Positions 1 to 14,300 of a DNA stretch of 64,000 bases are shown in pieces (the first letter of the stretch is position 1; each line of letters begins with the position of its first letter). Position numbers and translations under genes: made by a program. The notes under the pieces are model-generated. The model did not search any database. It saw only the letters and a list, made by a program, of their open reading frames with translations, and had not been told where the DNA came from. The stretch comes from Takifugu bimaculatus (taxonomy: Eukaryota; Chordata; Actinopteri; Tetraodontiformes; Tetraodontidae): contig CP034986.1 of the NCBI GenBank assembly GCA_004026145.2, forward strand, positions 12,842,804 to 12,906,803, read 5' to 3'.

Positions 1-137
1 GCCATGGAAACTGCCAGGCTAGCCCTGACCTGGGTCAGTATCACATTACTGGGTGTACTAGAATATTGTTGCCATGAGTGTTGTGAAAGCAGTGAATAGT
101 GAAAGCTCAGTTTTTGTTCATGTCGGCATGGACTCAC

Positions 138-3100
138 CTCTCCAGAGAGCTGGTCTGCCACTCCTGCAGCAGCAGATCCAGGAACTCATAACAGCGCCTG
201 CAGGGGAGAAGCAAACACACAAAATGACAACCGTTTCAAAGAATTAATTAAAAAATACTGAATAGATTCATTCAGCATGAAATCCTCAAATCTTTTAAAA
301 AAGCGTTGCAATCACCGTCGCACAGCCACGGATTTGGAGGTACAATTGCTGGTGATGATGGGGATGAGACGCGGGTAGTGTGTGTGCTGGAAAAAAGAGA
401 AAAGGGTTTTAAATCTAAAGAAGCTCTTTTTTTAGTTACAATCTATCAGTTTGACTCGTACTCTGAGGATGAGGCGGATGGCAGCCATCCCGGAGGTGGC
501 CATGATTTTGGCACTGTTGGGGACCAGGTTGAGCAGGATGGGCATGGTGGCCTCAGCAGCATGGTCGAAGCGGCCGCCGAGCACCGATGACAGGTGTCTG
601 AGACAGAGCAGAGAGACGTCAGCGTGAGTCCCAACCTCCTTTCGGGGACAGAATTTCTGAGGTTGGCGTCTCACCCCAGAGTGATGCAGGCCTCCCTGAC
701 CACCTGAGAGCGCAGGTCCTTGGCGGACAGTTTGAACGCCGCTTCCATGAGCCGCAGCTGCTGCGGGAACCCGTCGAACTCTGCGGCGCCAGCTAGGAGG
801 AGTGATCGCACCTTCTTCAGCTGGAAAACAGGAAGAAGGTTTAGCACACACATTCCTCCAGAGCGACTCTTGTGACAGGGAGGTCAGGTCCACTCACAGC
901 TGCCACTCTGAGCTCCCAGTCCCGCTTATCGTCAGACAAGACGTCTCGGATCTTCGTCATGGCCTCCTCCATCTCCCTGTTGGAGTAGAGCTGTCGGAAA
1001 AAAGAAATGAAAGATGAGATGAGGAGCCGAAAGTCAACACATGTCCTGGAGTCAAGAAGGCGTCCAACCTGTACAGTGGGAACATCCTCAAAGGCCTGGA
1101 TGAAGTCCTCCACGTCCACAGCTCCAGCGCCAGAGCCTTCCCTCCCTGCACACACCAGACATTTCATTCAAAACGATCGGGAGATGATCACGTTGACGCG
1201 TTTCGCATTGTTTCCCCATCGTATACAGAAACATGCGCTGTAAACATGAGTCATGTGACTGTGTCGTCTCAGACCTGCAGACTTGCTGCCGGAGGCGGAG
1301 GACGGACGTCGAAATGAGCCCATGCTCACTGCCTTCCTCCCTGACAGTGAGGCTCCTTTGGATGAGGATGAGGAGCGTCCCCCGTCCACAGAGTCATCGT
1401 CCTCGAAGTTTTTGTCTGGTGGAGAGAAAGGTCAGGGGTCACGTGTCTGAACAAAAATGTCAGCGTTCTGTACTCTAGTAACGCAGAGGAGTTGTCAACG
1501 ATGACATTTCTGCATTTTAACTTTCAGCTGACACAACATAACCCACATTCCTGCATCGGCGACATAACGAGCTAATGATGGCGAGGAGAGACAAGGGCCC
1601 GGCTTCGAACCAAACAATCGCTCCTGTGTTCCCAGTACGAAGCCAAGAACAAAACACACATTTTGGGGACAGTTCAGTACTCCAGGAGCACAATAATTGG
1701 TTCTGTGGGCACGCACAATCCTTCGCTCTGCACATGTAAGGATGCTGCAATCAATGGTGGCCCATCTCTTCATGTTCCCAACAACCAGAGGCCTCGTTTG
1801 TTCCCTGGGGACGCCACAAAGTGCACAGCCAGCAATCAATCCCCTTTCATTACATATAGTCCCCAGTGACACACAGAAACGAACGCACACACGCACACAC
1901 GTACACACTCACACGAACACACGTGCACACAGCAGGGCAGTCAGCCAACACCATCATCACGGACGTCAGGTTGCAGTTTGTCATCCCGTCGTGATGCAAC
2001 AAGGTTCACAATCAGCAAAGTGGAGGGAAAAGACTCAGTGTGTCCGTAAACAACACACCGGGGAATACCTCCCAATAACCTGGAGCCCCAGCAGAACTGG
2101 AGCAAGAGAACTTCATTTTAATATTCTCCTGAGGAGCTGGGCACACGCACGCAAACACGATATCAGACTACTGCTCGGACACAACACAGCTGGTTTATTT
2201 CAGATGAGCTCTGCTCACTTCTGCTGCCTACACTTTTTCTCATTCCTCAATATTCAAGTTGCGGTAGCAAGGAGCCGTAAAAGCTGAGCGAGTCGTTCGT
2301 GTCGCTTGACTTAAAACATCAAGTGTGATGAGAAGACTGGGATGTCATGAAGAATGAATTAAAATTCTCTTCCACCCCTCGTGTTGCACACTGGAAGCAG
2401 AGCAGGTCAGCCTCTGCTGACTAGCATGCAAAGCTCAGCGGCTAACAATAAAAACAACATGTAGAGGCTGAAGCTGAGGAATGCAGTTCAGTTCAGCACA
2501 GCACAGCACAGAACAGCCCAAGACTGTAAACTGCCTGAGCGCTCAGTCAGCCGCAACAGCAGTGTGACATCACGACAAGACAGTTTGTCAACAACAACAA
2601 CAACGAAGCAAACTCAGGCATTAAAAAAAGGCCACATGAGAACAGGAGGCACGGCCGAGCGATCGGTAACAAATTGACGGTGAAAATGAGGAAAACTACG
2701 AACTTTACCCAAAGCACCGTGTCGCAGAGGCGTAACAGCATAAATAAATGTTACCTGTCGCTGAAGCAAACCCTGAAAGGCAACCCCAAAATCCAGAGGG
2801 TGAAAAGTCTGTGATGAGCAAAGTTTCTGAACTGACGCCGCCGCGGCCACAAACACTTTCATTCTAATTCATTGGTAAACAGCACGAAGACAGCTTTCCT
2901 CCTGTTCTGAAATGGAATGCTGGTCAATAATGTCACAAAACATGCCAAAAATCCTTTGTACACATGCTTCAAAAATACATGAGGAGATCACACTCTCAGC
3001 ACGGGGGTTCTGATTCCGGGCCCTGCTGCCTGGGCAGAGGAGCAGCCAGGAGAACATCCAGCTGTGGTGAAACCGGAGACGCCACACGCTAATTCCTCCT

Positions 3101-6100
3101 GGATTTACATCCGGCGACAAACCAGGCGTTCCCCTCCTCCCCATTCAACTCTTTCTTTCAGTCATTCTCTCTGCTCTCTCTGTTCTAACCATCCTTGCGT
3201 CCAGAAGCTTACAGGAGCAGATCCGCCTGCAGACCAGTTTCCTCAGCATGTCGGCGGTTCTCTGGTTCTTCGTGCTTCTCACATCATTTCCTCCAGCTTA
3301 GGAGACCAAAGAGGAAAGAGGAAATACTGGCCCCGCCCTCTCTCCACTCCCAGGCAGCATGTGCTCCAACACGATCTTCTTCTTCGTCCTGTCGTTGAAA
3401 CGCCGGCAGGGCCAGGATGGTGGAAGACTAACAGAGGCGATGAGGAGAGGTGCTGGAGGAGAGGAGGAAGAGGAGGGGGGACCAATCAGAAGAGAGGGGA
3501 GGGGCCAGGATCCGGTGGGTGGGGTTACAGATGCAGGAGGGCTTTTGTGTCATCGTGACTCAGGAGAGGGGGAGGAGGAGGAAGGATGGAGTGACACTTC
3601 TCTGGAGGAGACGGCGGCAGCGTCAGCCTTCGCCCGAGTTCAACCCTCTGCCTGCAGCCGCTCCAGTGGTTTTATCACTGCAAGGTCACAGTTGCTGCAC
3701 AGAATATTCTAACGCAGCGTTACCCCCACGGAGGCAGCGCTAATAGATCACTGAGGTGCTGAGGACGGAGAGGGCCATCTTTCATCATTAGACTTTCATT
3801 TTATAATGCAAATTCATGCTAAAAATAGAGGCAGGAATCCCCAGGCTGTAAATAACGAACTATATTGTCAATATTAGCGCAATGCTTTACTTTAAATGGC
3901 ATTTTTATTTCACTTTTTCCCATTTATTACAAATCACACTCATGTGATGTAATAAGGTGGTAATAAAACTGTTAAACGCCACTTCATTCTTGCGACCACT
4001 GTTACAAACTGTCACTCCAGCAAAAACAAAAGCTGCGACAGCTGTTGGATGGCTCGTCCTGTCTGTTGGATCACCCCACACTTCAGTTATAAACTGCAGT
4101 TCTGGCAGAAAAGACAAAGAGGGTCTCACAGTTCGTCTGCTTCATTTGACTTTTAAATGCAGCCCGCTGAGCAGCAGCGGCAGTGGTGGCATTTCCGTCC
4201 AGAGACGATGGCAGCCGCTTCTTGTGCTTCCTTCAAAGGCGATGCAGTAAATCCCCCCGTCGTCTGTCGACTGATTTGATCATTTGCCACTATGACAGAT
4301 GGAGATTCTGCTGAGACGCCATTGGACAGAAACCCTCCTTTCACAGGACGGCGCTGTCAGTCTTCTCAGTCCTCGCCTTCCGCCCTGCTCTTCCTTCCTG
4401 TGTGTGAATCATATCTGATCTTTGGTTCAGGGAGGTCAAAAGGAATCTGTTTCGAAGCCGTTGAGGTTGACACTCACAAAGCCATCAGACCTAAAAACCT
4501 TCTTAAGTTTCTGCACAATCCGATACTTGTTGTGACCGAAATGTGGCCCCCGTTGAAGCGCCAGCTAAAAGATTTCCTCCTGGCAGCTCCTCAAAGCATT
4601 TGAGTGCTCCGAGCCTGATGGGGTCTGATGGCTGATCCCACCGATGCAAATTAAACAAATGATGAGGTGGAGTGTCACCGCTGAGGAAGCAGCCGCTCCA
4701 AGTTGGCCCTTTAACAGCAGCGTGTTGAGCCATTTCTCACCTTTGACCTGACCATCAACACAGATTCTCATTGGTTCACACGGCCGAGGGATTAACGCTG
4801 CTTTCACCTTTCACTTCTGCCTGTTTCTGCTTCTGAACTTGTTTGATTCTCTGCCTTGTTTAGGTTCTGTTACTGTTTGGACTCAAACTTTTCTGGTTCC
4901 TGTGTTTTCACTCTTGCGCTGTCACCATTTTGGTTCCGTTAGAGGATCAAGCCGTTGTTTCTCTCACACAATACTCCACCAGCCGGGGTCGAGGTTGCCG
5001 TCAGACTGATCTGAGGTTTGTTTTTAATTGTATCCAGCTCTGCAGGGGATCCAGCCTGGACTGTGTTCATTATTCAGGAGGTTTCCAACGGCCCCAGTCC
5101 TGCTGGCAGCTCCTGGCCTGCTCTCTCATCGCCCCCCCTGGCAGGGGGTTGTTTCCAGGTTTACCCAAACCCACAGAGCTGATTCAGAGGCTCGGACAAA
5201 AACAGCACAGAACCAGCAGAGAACAACATGTGACTGCATAGTGCACTAAAAATGATAAATGACATACAAACCACAGCGTATGAACCGGAGATCAGACGAC
5301 CAAATTAACGCTTTAAAGAGGATTACACGCATCGCCGAGCTTCAGTCACTTGTTGCATGTTTCTCTCCAGTTATGATCCTGACGCAACAATCCGACGGTC
5401 CAGAACACGCAGAACAAAACCGGGATTTTAAAGTCTAAACACTCAGTCCTGACGTTTACCTGCAGGGCCCCCGGTGACTCCCTCCCCGGTGGATTAGCTG
5501 GAGAAAAACGGTGGCGCCTGACAGCGACACAGAGCCGATGCACCTCCTCCTCCCTTGGACGCGGTCTTGTGACTGCAGGGACGACAGCTGACACCACTCC
5601 TACCAAAAGGAGGCTGGAGCTGCCTGGGTCTGTTTCTCATCACGTTTTGCCTTAAAGCCTGTTAGCAGCCCTTCCTGCTCCTCAGAGTTTCTAACATTTC
5701 ATGGTTTTTCCAGGTCGGATCCCCGTCGCCCTCTCAGGTGACATTTACGATGTTACATCCACAGTATTTTTGAGACAGCATTCAAAAGCTCCTTTTTGAT
5801 CGCACATGTTTTGTTTTTTGTGATTCACGGAAAACTTCCTGTGGCTGCTTCAGCCAGAAAACCAACATTGTGTGTTTAAAGTCTTTCCAGGATTTTACTT
5901 CCTGGTTTGTGGTGTTAATAAAAAAAAGAAAAGCTGAAGTCCTTAATGCCATCCTCACAAAGAAAGTAGCTCAGGGAACCTTCTCACTATAATGCAAGAG
6001 AAAAGTTTGTTCCAGCTGAAACATAAATATCAGACCAATCTGACTCAGCACATGTCACAGACACTATGTTTATGGAAATAAAACATCACTTTTCCCACTG

Positions 6101-9100
6101 AAATCTTAAAAATCACAAGTAATTCTAGTTATTTATGACTCGGTTATGTTGAGAGAGTTAAAAGTGAATCATTTAAGAAGAAGAAATCATTTACTTTCAG
6201 GTGGTCAGAGATAGTGGTGAAAGATGGACCACTCTGTGTACTTTTGCTGTCTCAAAACTTTGTCTGATCTGATTTCTGATCATTTCATTTCCCTCATAAC
6301 TTTAGGGGGATTCATTCCCTATAAAAACATTCTGCCACATATAATTCTCAGCACCAATAAAAAAAACAGCCAAAAAAACACCCCCAAAAGTGGCATAAAT
6401 TAATGCTGCAAATTCCCGAAAGTATGACTTGTGCACAGAGAGATCTGAACGGGACACTTGTGCAGAGCTGGAGATTTGGAAACGAAAACTGGAAAAACTA
6501 TGCAGATAGTGTGCACTTTTCAGTGTCACATGTTGATGCTTGCATGCCCCACCAAAAGCAAACCATGTTGCCATGAGAACCACACCCAAACCAAACCAAG
6601 CTTTGGCAAAAGAAAAACAAACACGGAGATGACTGGAAAGGTGATCCTACCTGACATGGGAGACAGCACCATGTTCCCTGACCTCTGGACTTCGTCAAAC
6701 TTGCTAAAGATGACGTTCAGCCTGGACAGAGAGAAGATTCAAGGCAAAACAAATGTCTCCTCAGTTCTGCCATCCAAAAATACACAAGCATGTGCTCAGG
6801 TTTTTTTTTTTACTGGAATAAATCACAAATTGTACAACCGAAAAGCAGCTTTCTCCACCTATTTATCACCGCTTGAGTAAATCTGTGTAAAACCTGCTTT
6901 ATTGATAAAGTTTGTCACTTTTTCCAATAAAAATACATTTATTGCGACCTTTATCACTCATTTTAAAGACACCAAATGTGCATTTAAACTTTAACAAAGG
7001 ACAGATTGAATGACAATTATTAGCCAGATGTTCCAATTCAACACAGATGACAACTGAATAAAACACTCCACCCTAAATTAGAAATAAAAAGTCTTCCTGT
7101 CTCAAGGCTTATATAGTCTGTTTTAAAATGTTAGTATTAAACATTAAGAATGGCTGTGGCTCTGAGGCTAAAGCCAAGAAACATGAGGTTTATTAAACAA
7201 CCACGTCACACACCGAGACTGAGGGAGACCCTTCTTTCCAAGATCCATCCGCACTCGCTCTCCAACGTGACGGTAGATCTCCACCAGGCAGTTCATCGCT
7301 CCATCCCGCACCTGAGGGGCAAAATCAATAACTTCATAAAAATGCCACAAAAAACTTTTTCCAACAATTATTAAAATACAGGCAACTTTCATGCGACTGC
7401 TTTTTTCCCCCACTTTTGACAGTTTCAACCCATCTGGTCAAACTTGAAAAGAACAATTAAATATGAGAGAATGTTTTTTTAAGTAAAAAATCATTTATTT
7501 GCAGTAATGTTACTCCTCTGTGTGCTTGGCTGATGGACAGGACATTGATGGGCGGGGCTTCCTGTCCTGAACAGGAAGCCTGTTTCTGGTGATGACGGAC
7601 TTTTGCAGACTCATCAGGACACAACGCAACAGCAGAAACAGAAGAGGGAAAGGGGAAGAAGAGGAAGGGACCCGACGGCTGTGAGGTCACGATTAAATGG
7701 CTCTGTTAACAGCTGATGGTTTATTTACAGACGGAATGAAGAAGAGAATTTTTTTTTTTTTAAAAGGGAATTGCAGCTGGACTGTGGTTGTGATGTTTGT
7801 ATTTGTCCACCAGGGGTAAGAAAAACGCCGATACCATGTCGTACCTGACTTGTGGGGTCCCCGAGCAGGTGACAGATGTGAGGGACGATTTTACTGAGCG
7901 TCAGACTCTGAGATCCAAACCTGTTAACAGCAAAAAAAAACAAAAACATATTCAATATGGACAATAGAGCACAGATACCCAATCAGCAAATGGATAATGT
8001 GACGCTTACACGTTTAAAGTTGAAATGAGACAGAGGCAGAGACCCTCTCTGGTCCTGTTGTTCTTGTGTTTGAAGCCCCCCATCATACGCTCCCACACAA
8101 ACTGGAATGAACAAATGCATGAATTTAATGTAAACGTGAAAAGAAATTACTGACAGCAAAATAGAACAGAGGAGACGGCTGATCACCTGTGGGTTGGCAG
8201 CCTGGTCCATGATCTTCAGGAGGAGGGCCTGGTCCTGGTCCCGAACTTGGTCCTTTGCGTCCCCCAGCCGGTCCATGAGGCTCGGCAGAACTGAGAGACA
8301 AGAGCATTAAAAGGAATTAGTCGTGTCAAACATTTAAAAACATTTCTGTAAATATCCTAATTTTTGGTTGTTTGTACTTTAAAATCAGTGCCTCACCTGT
8401 TCCAACCTGTGTCCTGAATCTTTCCTGCAGCCGGCTGACCAGGGCTGACAGGATGTCCATCCCCAACAAAACCACCTGAGAGGGGGTAAAAATAATATTA
8501 AAATTTAAATTAAAAAAAAAATTACTTTAGAAAGTATAAAAACACACACAAAATAACAGAAATCCTCGTAAGAAAAGTTTCAGTTCAGCTGCAGCGAACG
8601 CTCGGCCCCATAGAAGCGGATTTGGCTCTGCCCTGCAAAGCATTCTGGGTAATGGCTCCGACAGAGGCGTCCTGCCTTATAAATCAGCAAACAAGAACTT
8701 TTTTTTTTTTTTAAATCTTCTGGTGTTGACGCTAAACTTTGACCGTCAACTCTTTCATTCCGCATGATCACCTCCGCGACTTCAGACACAAACCACGAGC
8801 CAAGATTCTGTCCCCAGTTCGCTAGCTGCTTCCGGGATGCGGCTCGCTAGCTTTCCTTGTCATGGGGTGGTTGGGAAACTCAATGAACGTGTAGTGAGAG
8901 CTTCCCTGCTAACACCATAATCGACACACACGCGCCACCCGGACCTTGGGTCCGGACCACGGCGCAATTTTTGGAACCTCTTTCACAGTAAAGGGAGAAA
9001 AACGCCCGTAAACAGGACCGAAGCCGCTCTGACGCCATCAAGTGGCGACGGGCGGAATTACGTCACACTCTGACTGGATGTCACATTATTCCGTTTGAGG

Positions 9101-10235
9101 GCTAAAGCGATTAAAAAAAGACAAGGAAGCTGCAAAAACAGCTCACAGCTATTACATACTTAATTTCTCTACACATCATTAATACCAGTGCATTGTAATT
9201 ACATTATGTTTCCCCACTTCCTGTTAAAAAAATACATTTTTGGGTTGGTTTACACCAAAGTGGAATTTTTTTGAAAATGAATGGTCTCTGGGCTGATGGC
9301 ACGTTTATTACAATGGGAAAAATCTGATTCACAAAATAAGTGCAAGAATGCCGCTGGGCGGCATCGTGATTATTCCACGAGGTTCTGAATTCAATTTCCC
9401 TACGGGGATGAATAAAGTACATCTTGAAGAGAGGCAGAATTTAATGATTCTAAGAGGGTTTTTTTGGTTTTTTTAGAGAGAAAATGAGAACTGTGACACG
9501 AAACAAGATCGCGTCCAAGCGAGCTCTGCAGAACGAAAGCTATGGAAATAAACCACGCACACGCGCGCGCACACACAAATAGTCTCATCCTGACAGTCTC
9601 ATCAGGAAGGAGGAGAAAGTGGGCCAGCTGTGCCACGTTCACGTGGGACCCTCGTCCTCGATACGGACCTGAAACCAGACCAGAGGATGTGGCGTTTCCA
9701 GGACAGCCGTGTGACAGCGTGTCCTGACTGCGGTCCAGCCACTGTACAATGAGACACCAAAAACACACATCTGACGTTTTATTGGGATGGATTCCCACCC
9801 AATGAGATCGATACTTCGGTGGGCAGCTGTGAACCGATTTAAAGCGCGGTATGAGGGATATCGTGTAAAACCAGCTGTATCGGTGACGCCTATGAGGGTG
9901 TATTTATAATGTTGTGTTCTCCAGCAGATGCGAGGGCAAACAGCTGCAACACAACAGCTGAGGCCAACACGACGGCTTCAATAACAGCTCTTCAGCGAAG
10001 TTGGACGGGCGGAATCGAGTTTAAACTTCACCTTGAAATTGCTGGAGTTGACCCAGGAACTGGCCACAGCCTCCACCATCCTGTCCATCATGGACTGGTC
10101 CTGCTCCAGGTCAGGGGACTTCTCCCCGTCCAGGATGAGCTCGATCACCTCCTGTCCCACCTGCAGCCTCCTCCCAACGTCCTTGTGCGTCACGTGATCC
10201 AGCAAATACTCCATGGCCACCACGTCCTCATCCAT
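138..10235 (-). CDS. clasp1: CLASP1-type CLIP-associating protein, N-terminal part (gene continues past left edge)
   Basis: CLASPs bind microtubule plus ends and promote rescue through tandem TOG (HEAT-repeat) domains, at kinetochores and the cell cortex. Fourteen coding exons can be followed on the minus strand: 10032-10235, 8397-8476, 8187-8290, 8010-8101, 7845-7920, 7214-7311, 6651-6721, 1275-1415, 1069-1145, 898-990, 675-820, 462-597, 316-386 and 138-197. All junctions are GT-AG and in phase. They encode TOG1 (DVGRRLQVGQEVI, DRLGDAKDQVRDQDQ, IVPHICHLLGD), a Ser-rich linker (DDDSVDGG) and the start of the second TOG (KLSAKDLRSQVVREACITLG, NLVPNSAKIMATSG). Wording is closer to CLASP1 than CLASP2, for example LLLKIMDQAANPQ. 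Start: ATG at 10235; an in-frame ATG at 10214 is an alternative. A 5.2-kb intron (1416-6650) holds no further exon that I can recognise. The rest of the protein lies left of base 138. Confidence 0.93.
9375..9422 (+). mobile_element. Short LINE 3' tail in clasp1 intron 1
   Basis: AATTTCCCTACGGGGATGAATAAAGTAC resembles the 3' terminus of Rex-like teleost retroelements. Only the tail is visible. Confidence 0.45.
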
Positions 10236-11029
10236 GGCTGCGACTGCTGGGGCAAATCAAGGCAAAGTGCCCGGCCCTTCTCCTCACGTGTGATCCACAA
10301 AAGCGCTTCCAATATCCTGGACCTTTTGAGGGATTCCCAGGCCTGCTTTTAAGCCAGCTCTTAGCTTTAAGAGGCTGAAAATGTTGGTGATAATACCGAA
10401 AGTAGCAGCATAATATCAGTGGGAGGCAGTGGGAGGTTGCTCTCTACATCACACCTCATTATCCTGCAGTTATAACAGAAAAACACACAATCAGACGAAC
10501 TTTAGAAAGTAGCACACTTGAAAGGAGAGTTGTGTTATTACATGTATTACACGAGAAGTGCAGCACGCCACTTTAAGGAATTAAAGATGCTAAAATCGTC
10601 CTGAAGTCTAGGTGACGAGCCATTAAGTGACTTAAACAGCAGGCGAGCATTAGCTAAATGTCACAACTGTTTATGTAGGTGTTAGCTTCGCATGCTAACA
10701 CACTAGCTCGTTCCTAGCAAGCCATTATTCAGAATGCAGTTAAGCTAGTGTTAGCCCAGCATGCTAAAAAGGTGCGTTTAAGTTATATTATCGGAGCCAC
10801 GAATGAGAAACGTAAACGCCAACGCTTCTCGCAAGATTATAACGGGCTAATATGATAGTAATCGCGAGACCGGTTGGATCCTCTCACCGGATGGAATGAA
10901 TCGTTCCCGGGGAAAAAAAACCCTCACAAGTAGCGTAGCTGCCTACGGTCACAAAGTACCAACACTTCTCCCTACAGCGCAGTGATATTAGGCTGGCGTT
11001 GCAACGATTCAAATGTCAAGGGTCTTACC

Positions 11030-11100
11030 ATGAAGGCGATTTAACGTCTAGAAACTCTTTCTGTCTTTTCGCAAGTCATCCATTGCCAATAATCGACAAA
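11030..11100 (-). promoter_or_regulatory. clasp1: Probable 5' non-coding exon of clasp1 and divergent promoter
   Basis: On the minus strand a clean donor (TTCATG|GTAAGA) ends at about 11030. It lies upstream of the acceptor (CCCCAGCAG) just before the clasp1 ATG exon. The short exon carries an ATG out of frame with the main start, so it could form a small upstream ORF. The plus-strand PDE9 gene begins within about 300 bp, so this interval is a likely shared promoter. The exon is inferred from splice signals only. Confidence 0.45.
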
Positions 11101-11367
11101 AATAAGGATACTCGCGTGGATAAATCACGACATGTCCTACAGCAGATTCCGTAGAAGCTGCGGTGACGAGATGACGCGAAAGCAGCGAAACAACGCCACC
11201 TGTCGGCAGAGTGCCGAGCAGCAGCGGAACCGGGAGGGCTGGGTCCAGAAGAGCCCAGTGGGTGGACCCTCTGTCAGCTGCAGGTGGTCCTCTACAGAAT
11301 CAAGCTGTCAGCCTCGAGAGGGCTCATTTTTATTTCTGGAACACGCCAGGTCCTTCCTGGCTCTGGG

Positions 11368-14300
11368 ATGACAACAAAAATCATTCACTTCACAATCAAC
11401 GGGAGGCTGGAGAAGGCAGAGTTTGGATCCAGCTGCTCCGCCGCAGAAGTGAAAGGTATGACAAGAGGACCTGGAGCTTGGGTTTATAAGATCGAGCAAT
11501 AGGCGAAGCCTGGAGAGGTAATGTTTGTGTAACAGTGTAGCAGACAAAGCCCGGGATCCTTCTGTGATCCATCCCACCGCGTTCTTTGAGCTCCTTGTGG
11601 CTTTGGCAGGTCCTTGAGCAAATCATGTGACCATCTGGCTTCACGTGTGACGGTCAAAAACAGGAAGCAGACGTAACCTTGGATGAATGAAAGGACTTGA
11701 CATCGGGCCACATTCCGTATTTGTGTGACAGATCTGTTCAGGGCCGCAGCAGAGGTGGGGCCTCACCACATCCTGAAGATGTACAACATCACCGGCAACA
11801 CGGTCAACATCTCCCCCCAGCTGGAGGCCAACAGCGTGGACTCGCACTACCGCCTGGAGGTGGTGACGTCAGACGTCAAGGGTGAGCGGAGTCATTTTTC
11901 CTTCGTGTCGGTGCGGTTCGTTAAGAACTGTGGTGGTTTTTTTCGTCCACGTCCAGGTGTGAGGATGCCACCGGAGCTGGACAACATGGAATCCAGGTGA
12001 GCGGAGCGATGAGAATCGCACTGAAGGTCCGTGTCAGTGAACCTCTCACCGCCGCTTTCTGCCTCCGTCTTTAGGCTGCATCACCTGGAGAGAAAAGTGC
12101 TGGAGGATGTGGGTAAACCCCCAGAGGTCGTCTGTGAGCTGAAGAGCGAAGTGGAGTCTTTCAGGAGGAAGCTGGAGGTTGATGTCTCTGTTGAGCTGCG
12201 ACGCTTCGGTCTCATTTAGCGCAGACGTTCGCGTCATCAAAGCAATCAAAGCACATTTTCTAAGTCATAGTTGAGTGCGAAAAAGTCAAGAGCGCTTCGT
12301 CACGGTAGAACAGAAACCACCGAACCCTTGTTGCTGTGGGTCCGTCGTCACGCTTTCTCGAAATGTCATTTATTTGCGTTGTGTAACCCGCCAGAGTATG
12401 GAGCACCTGAGCTGGATGGGGCTTTTCAAAGAAGACGGCGACCTCCTGCTCTCCAAGCTGTCCCCGAAGAGCAAAACGGCTCAGCTGAGCGTGGAGGAGA
12501 AGCACCAGCAGGTCCGCAAGAAGTTCCTCAACATGAGGTGACAGTAGATGGGAAAAAAAAAAAAAGCCAATAAAGTTTGGCGTTACGCTTACGTCTCCGC
12601 TCTGGTGCCGTAGCTCGCTGCAGGTGACCGAGGAAGTGAGAGAGCACTTGAAGACCCCGATTTTTGACAACTGGTGAGAGTGAAAGCAACCAAAACTGGT
12701 TTTATCTGTCAATGTTTCCCGTGGTGAATTTCCTCAGGGCTCTGGTGTGAGGGTCCACCCATTTTCCACCAGCGTTGTGATAACATGATGCTCTGGAACA
12801 GGCAGTGGGAGGAGGCGGAGATGCTGGTTCTCCTGCAGGTGATGTTCACCGACCTGGACTTCCTGACGGACCTGCACATTGAGCTGGACGTCCTGCAGAA
12901 CTTCCTGTTTGAGGTCTACTGCCACTACAACAGCATACCCTTCCACAACTTCAGGCACTGCTTCTGCGTCACTCAGATGGTACAAACGTCCGACCGTCGT
13001 TCTCTCTCCCAAAGGCAGTAAAATATAATTCCTTTGAGGCTTTGAAGGTGTGGCTGCTGTTGCAGATGTACGGGCTGATCTGGATGACGGACCTCAGGAG
13101 TAAATTATCTAAACTGGATCTGTTGACCATGTTGGCCTCGGCTCTGTGCCACGACCTGGACCACCCCGGGTACAACAACATCTACCAGGTGACCTGCCAG
13201 CTGCCGTGAGCGGATCACACGATCGTTGTCGTTGCTCACTTTAGTGTTTCCTCTGAATCTGGCACAGATCAACGCCAAGACCGACCTGGCTCTCCGCTAC
13301 AACGACATTTCCCCCCTGGAGAACCATCACTGCGCTGTGGCTTTTGGCATCTTGTCTAAGGTGAAGAAAAAAGCGATGGATTAGTCTCGGATAAAGAATG
13401 AACCGGGGGGGGGGGTGGAAATGTTAATCAAAAAGAGTAAGAGGAGTGAAAAGGGGCCATGAACCGAGCCCTGTGGGACACCAACAACTGGCAACGGTTG
13501 CAGTTTTCAATGTAGTGGTTTAAATGACGTTTTTAAATTTAAACAACATTGTTTTGATCTTCAGCCAGAATGCAACATCCTCAAAAACCTGACCCGCGAA
13601 CAGTACAAGCAGATCCGAGGAGCGATGATCAAGTAAGACCCCGGCAAATGTCTTCGGTCCCTTCGGTCCCCCACACCAGCGTTGGCTGACACCGGTGTCT
13701 CTACAGGTGTATTTTGGCGACAGACATGGCCAGACACAACGAAATTCTCAACAAGTTTAAAACCATCCAGCCCGTCTTCAAATTCACCAACAAGGATCAC
13801 AAGGAAGTGGTGAGTGGACACGCCCGGAACCCTGAGATCGGACCGGCTGACACACGTGGACAGTTGTTTAATGGTTAATGGTCTTCCAGCTGATGAAGAT
13901 CATGGTGAAGGTGAGCGACATCTCCAACGAAGTGAGGCCCATGGCTGTGGCTGAACCCTGGCTGGACTGTCTGCTGCAGGAGTTCTTCAACCAGGTGTTT
14001 ACTCTCTTTTCCTGACCCTAAAATCCACAATATCCCCAAGAATTCTGATCTTATAGTTGGCTTTTAGCTGGTTTTAGTTGGCTTTTAGCTGGTTTTAGTT
14101 GGTTTTTAGCTGGTTTTAGTTGGTTTTTAGTTGGTTTTTAGCTGTTTTTAGTTGGTTTTTAGCTGTTTTTAGTTGGTTTTTAGCTGTTTTTCGTTGGCTT
14201 TTAGCTGGTTTTAGTTGGCTTTTAGCTGTTTTTGGTTGGTTTTTAGACCTTGTGGCGACATGTGGCTGAAAGTTGATGGATTTTCCACCAAAGGGAAGAA

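Noticed and set aside
12537..12673. Frameshift at pde9 exon 5/exon 6
   Set aside because: Using the acceptor at 12613 (CCGTAG) restores phase without any error.
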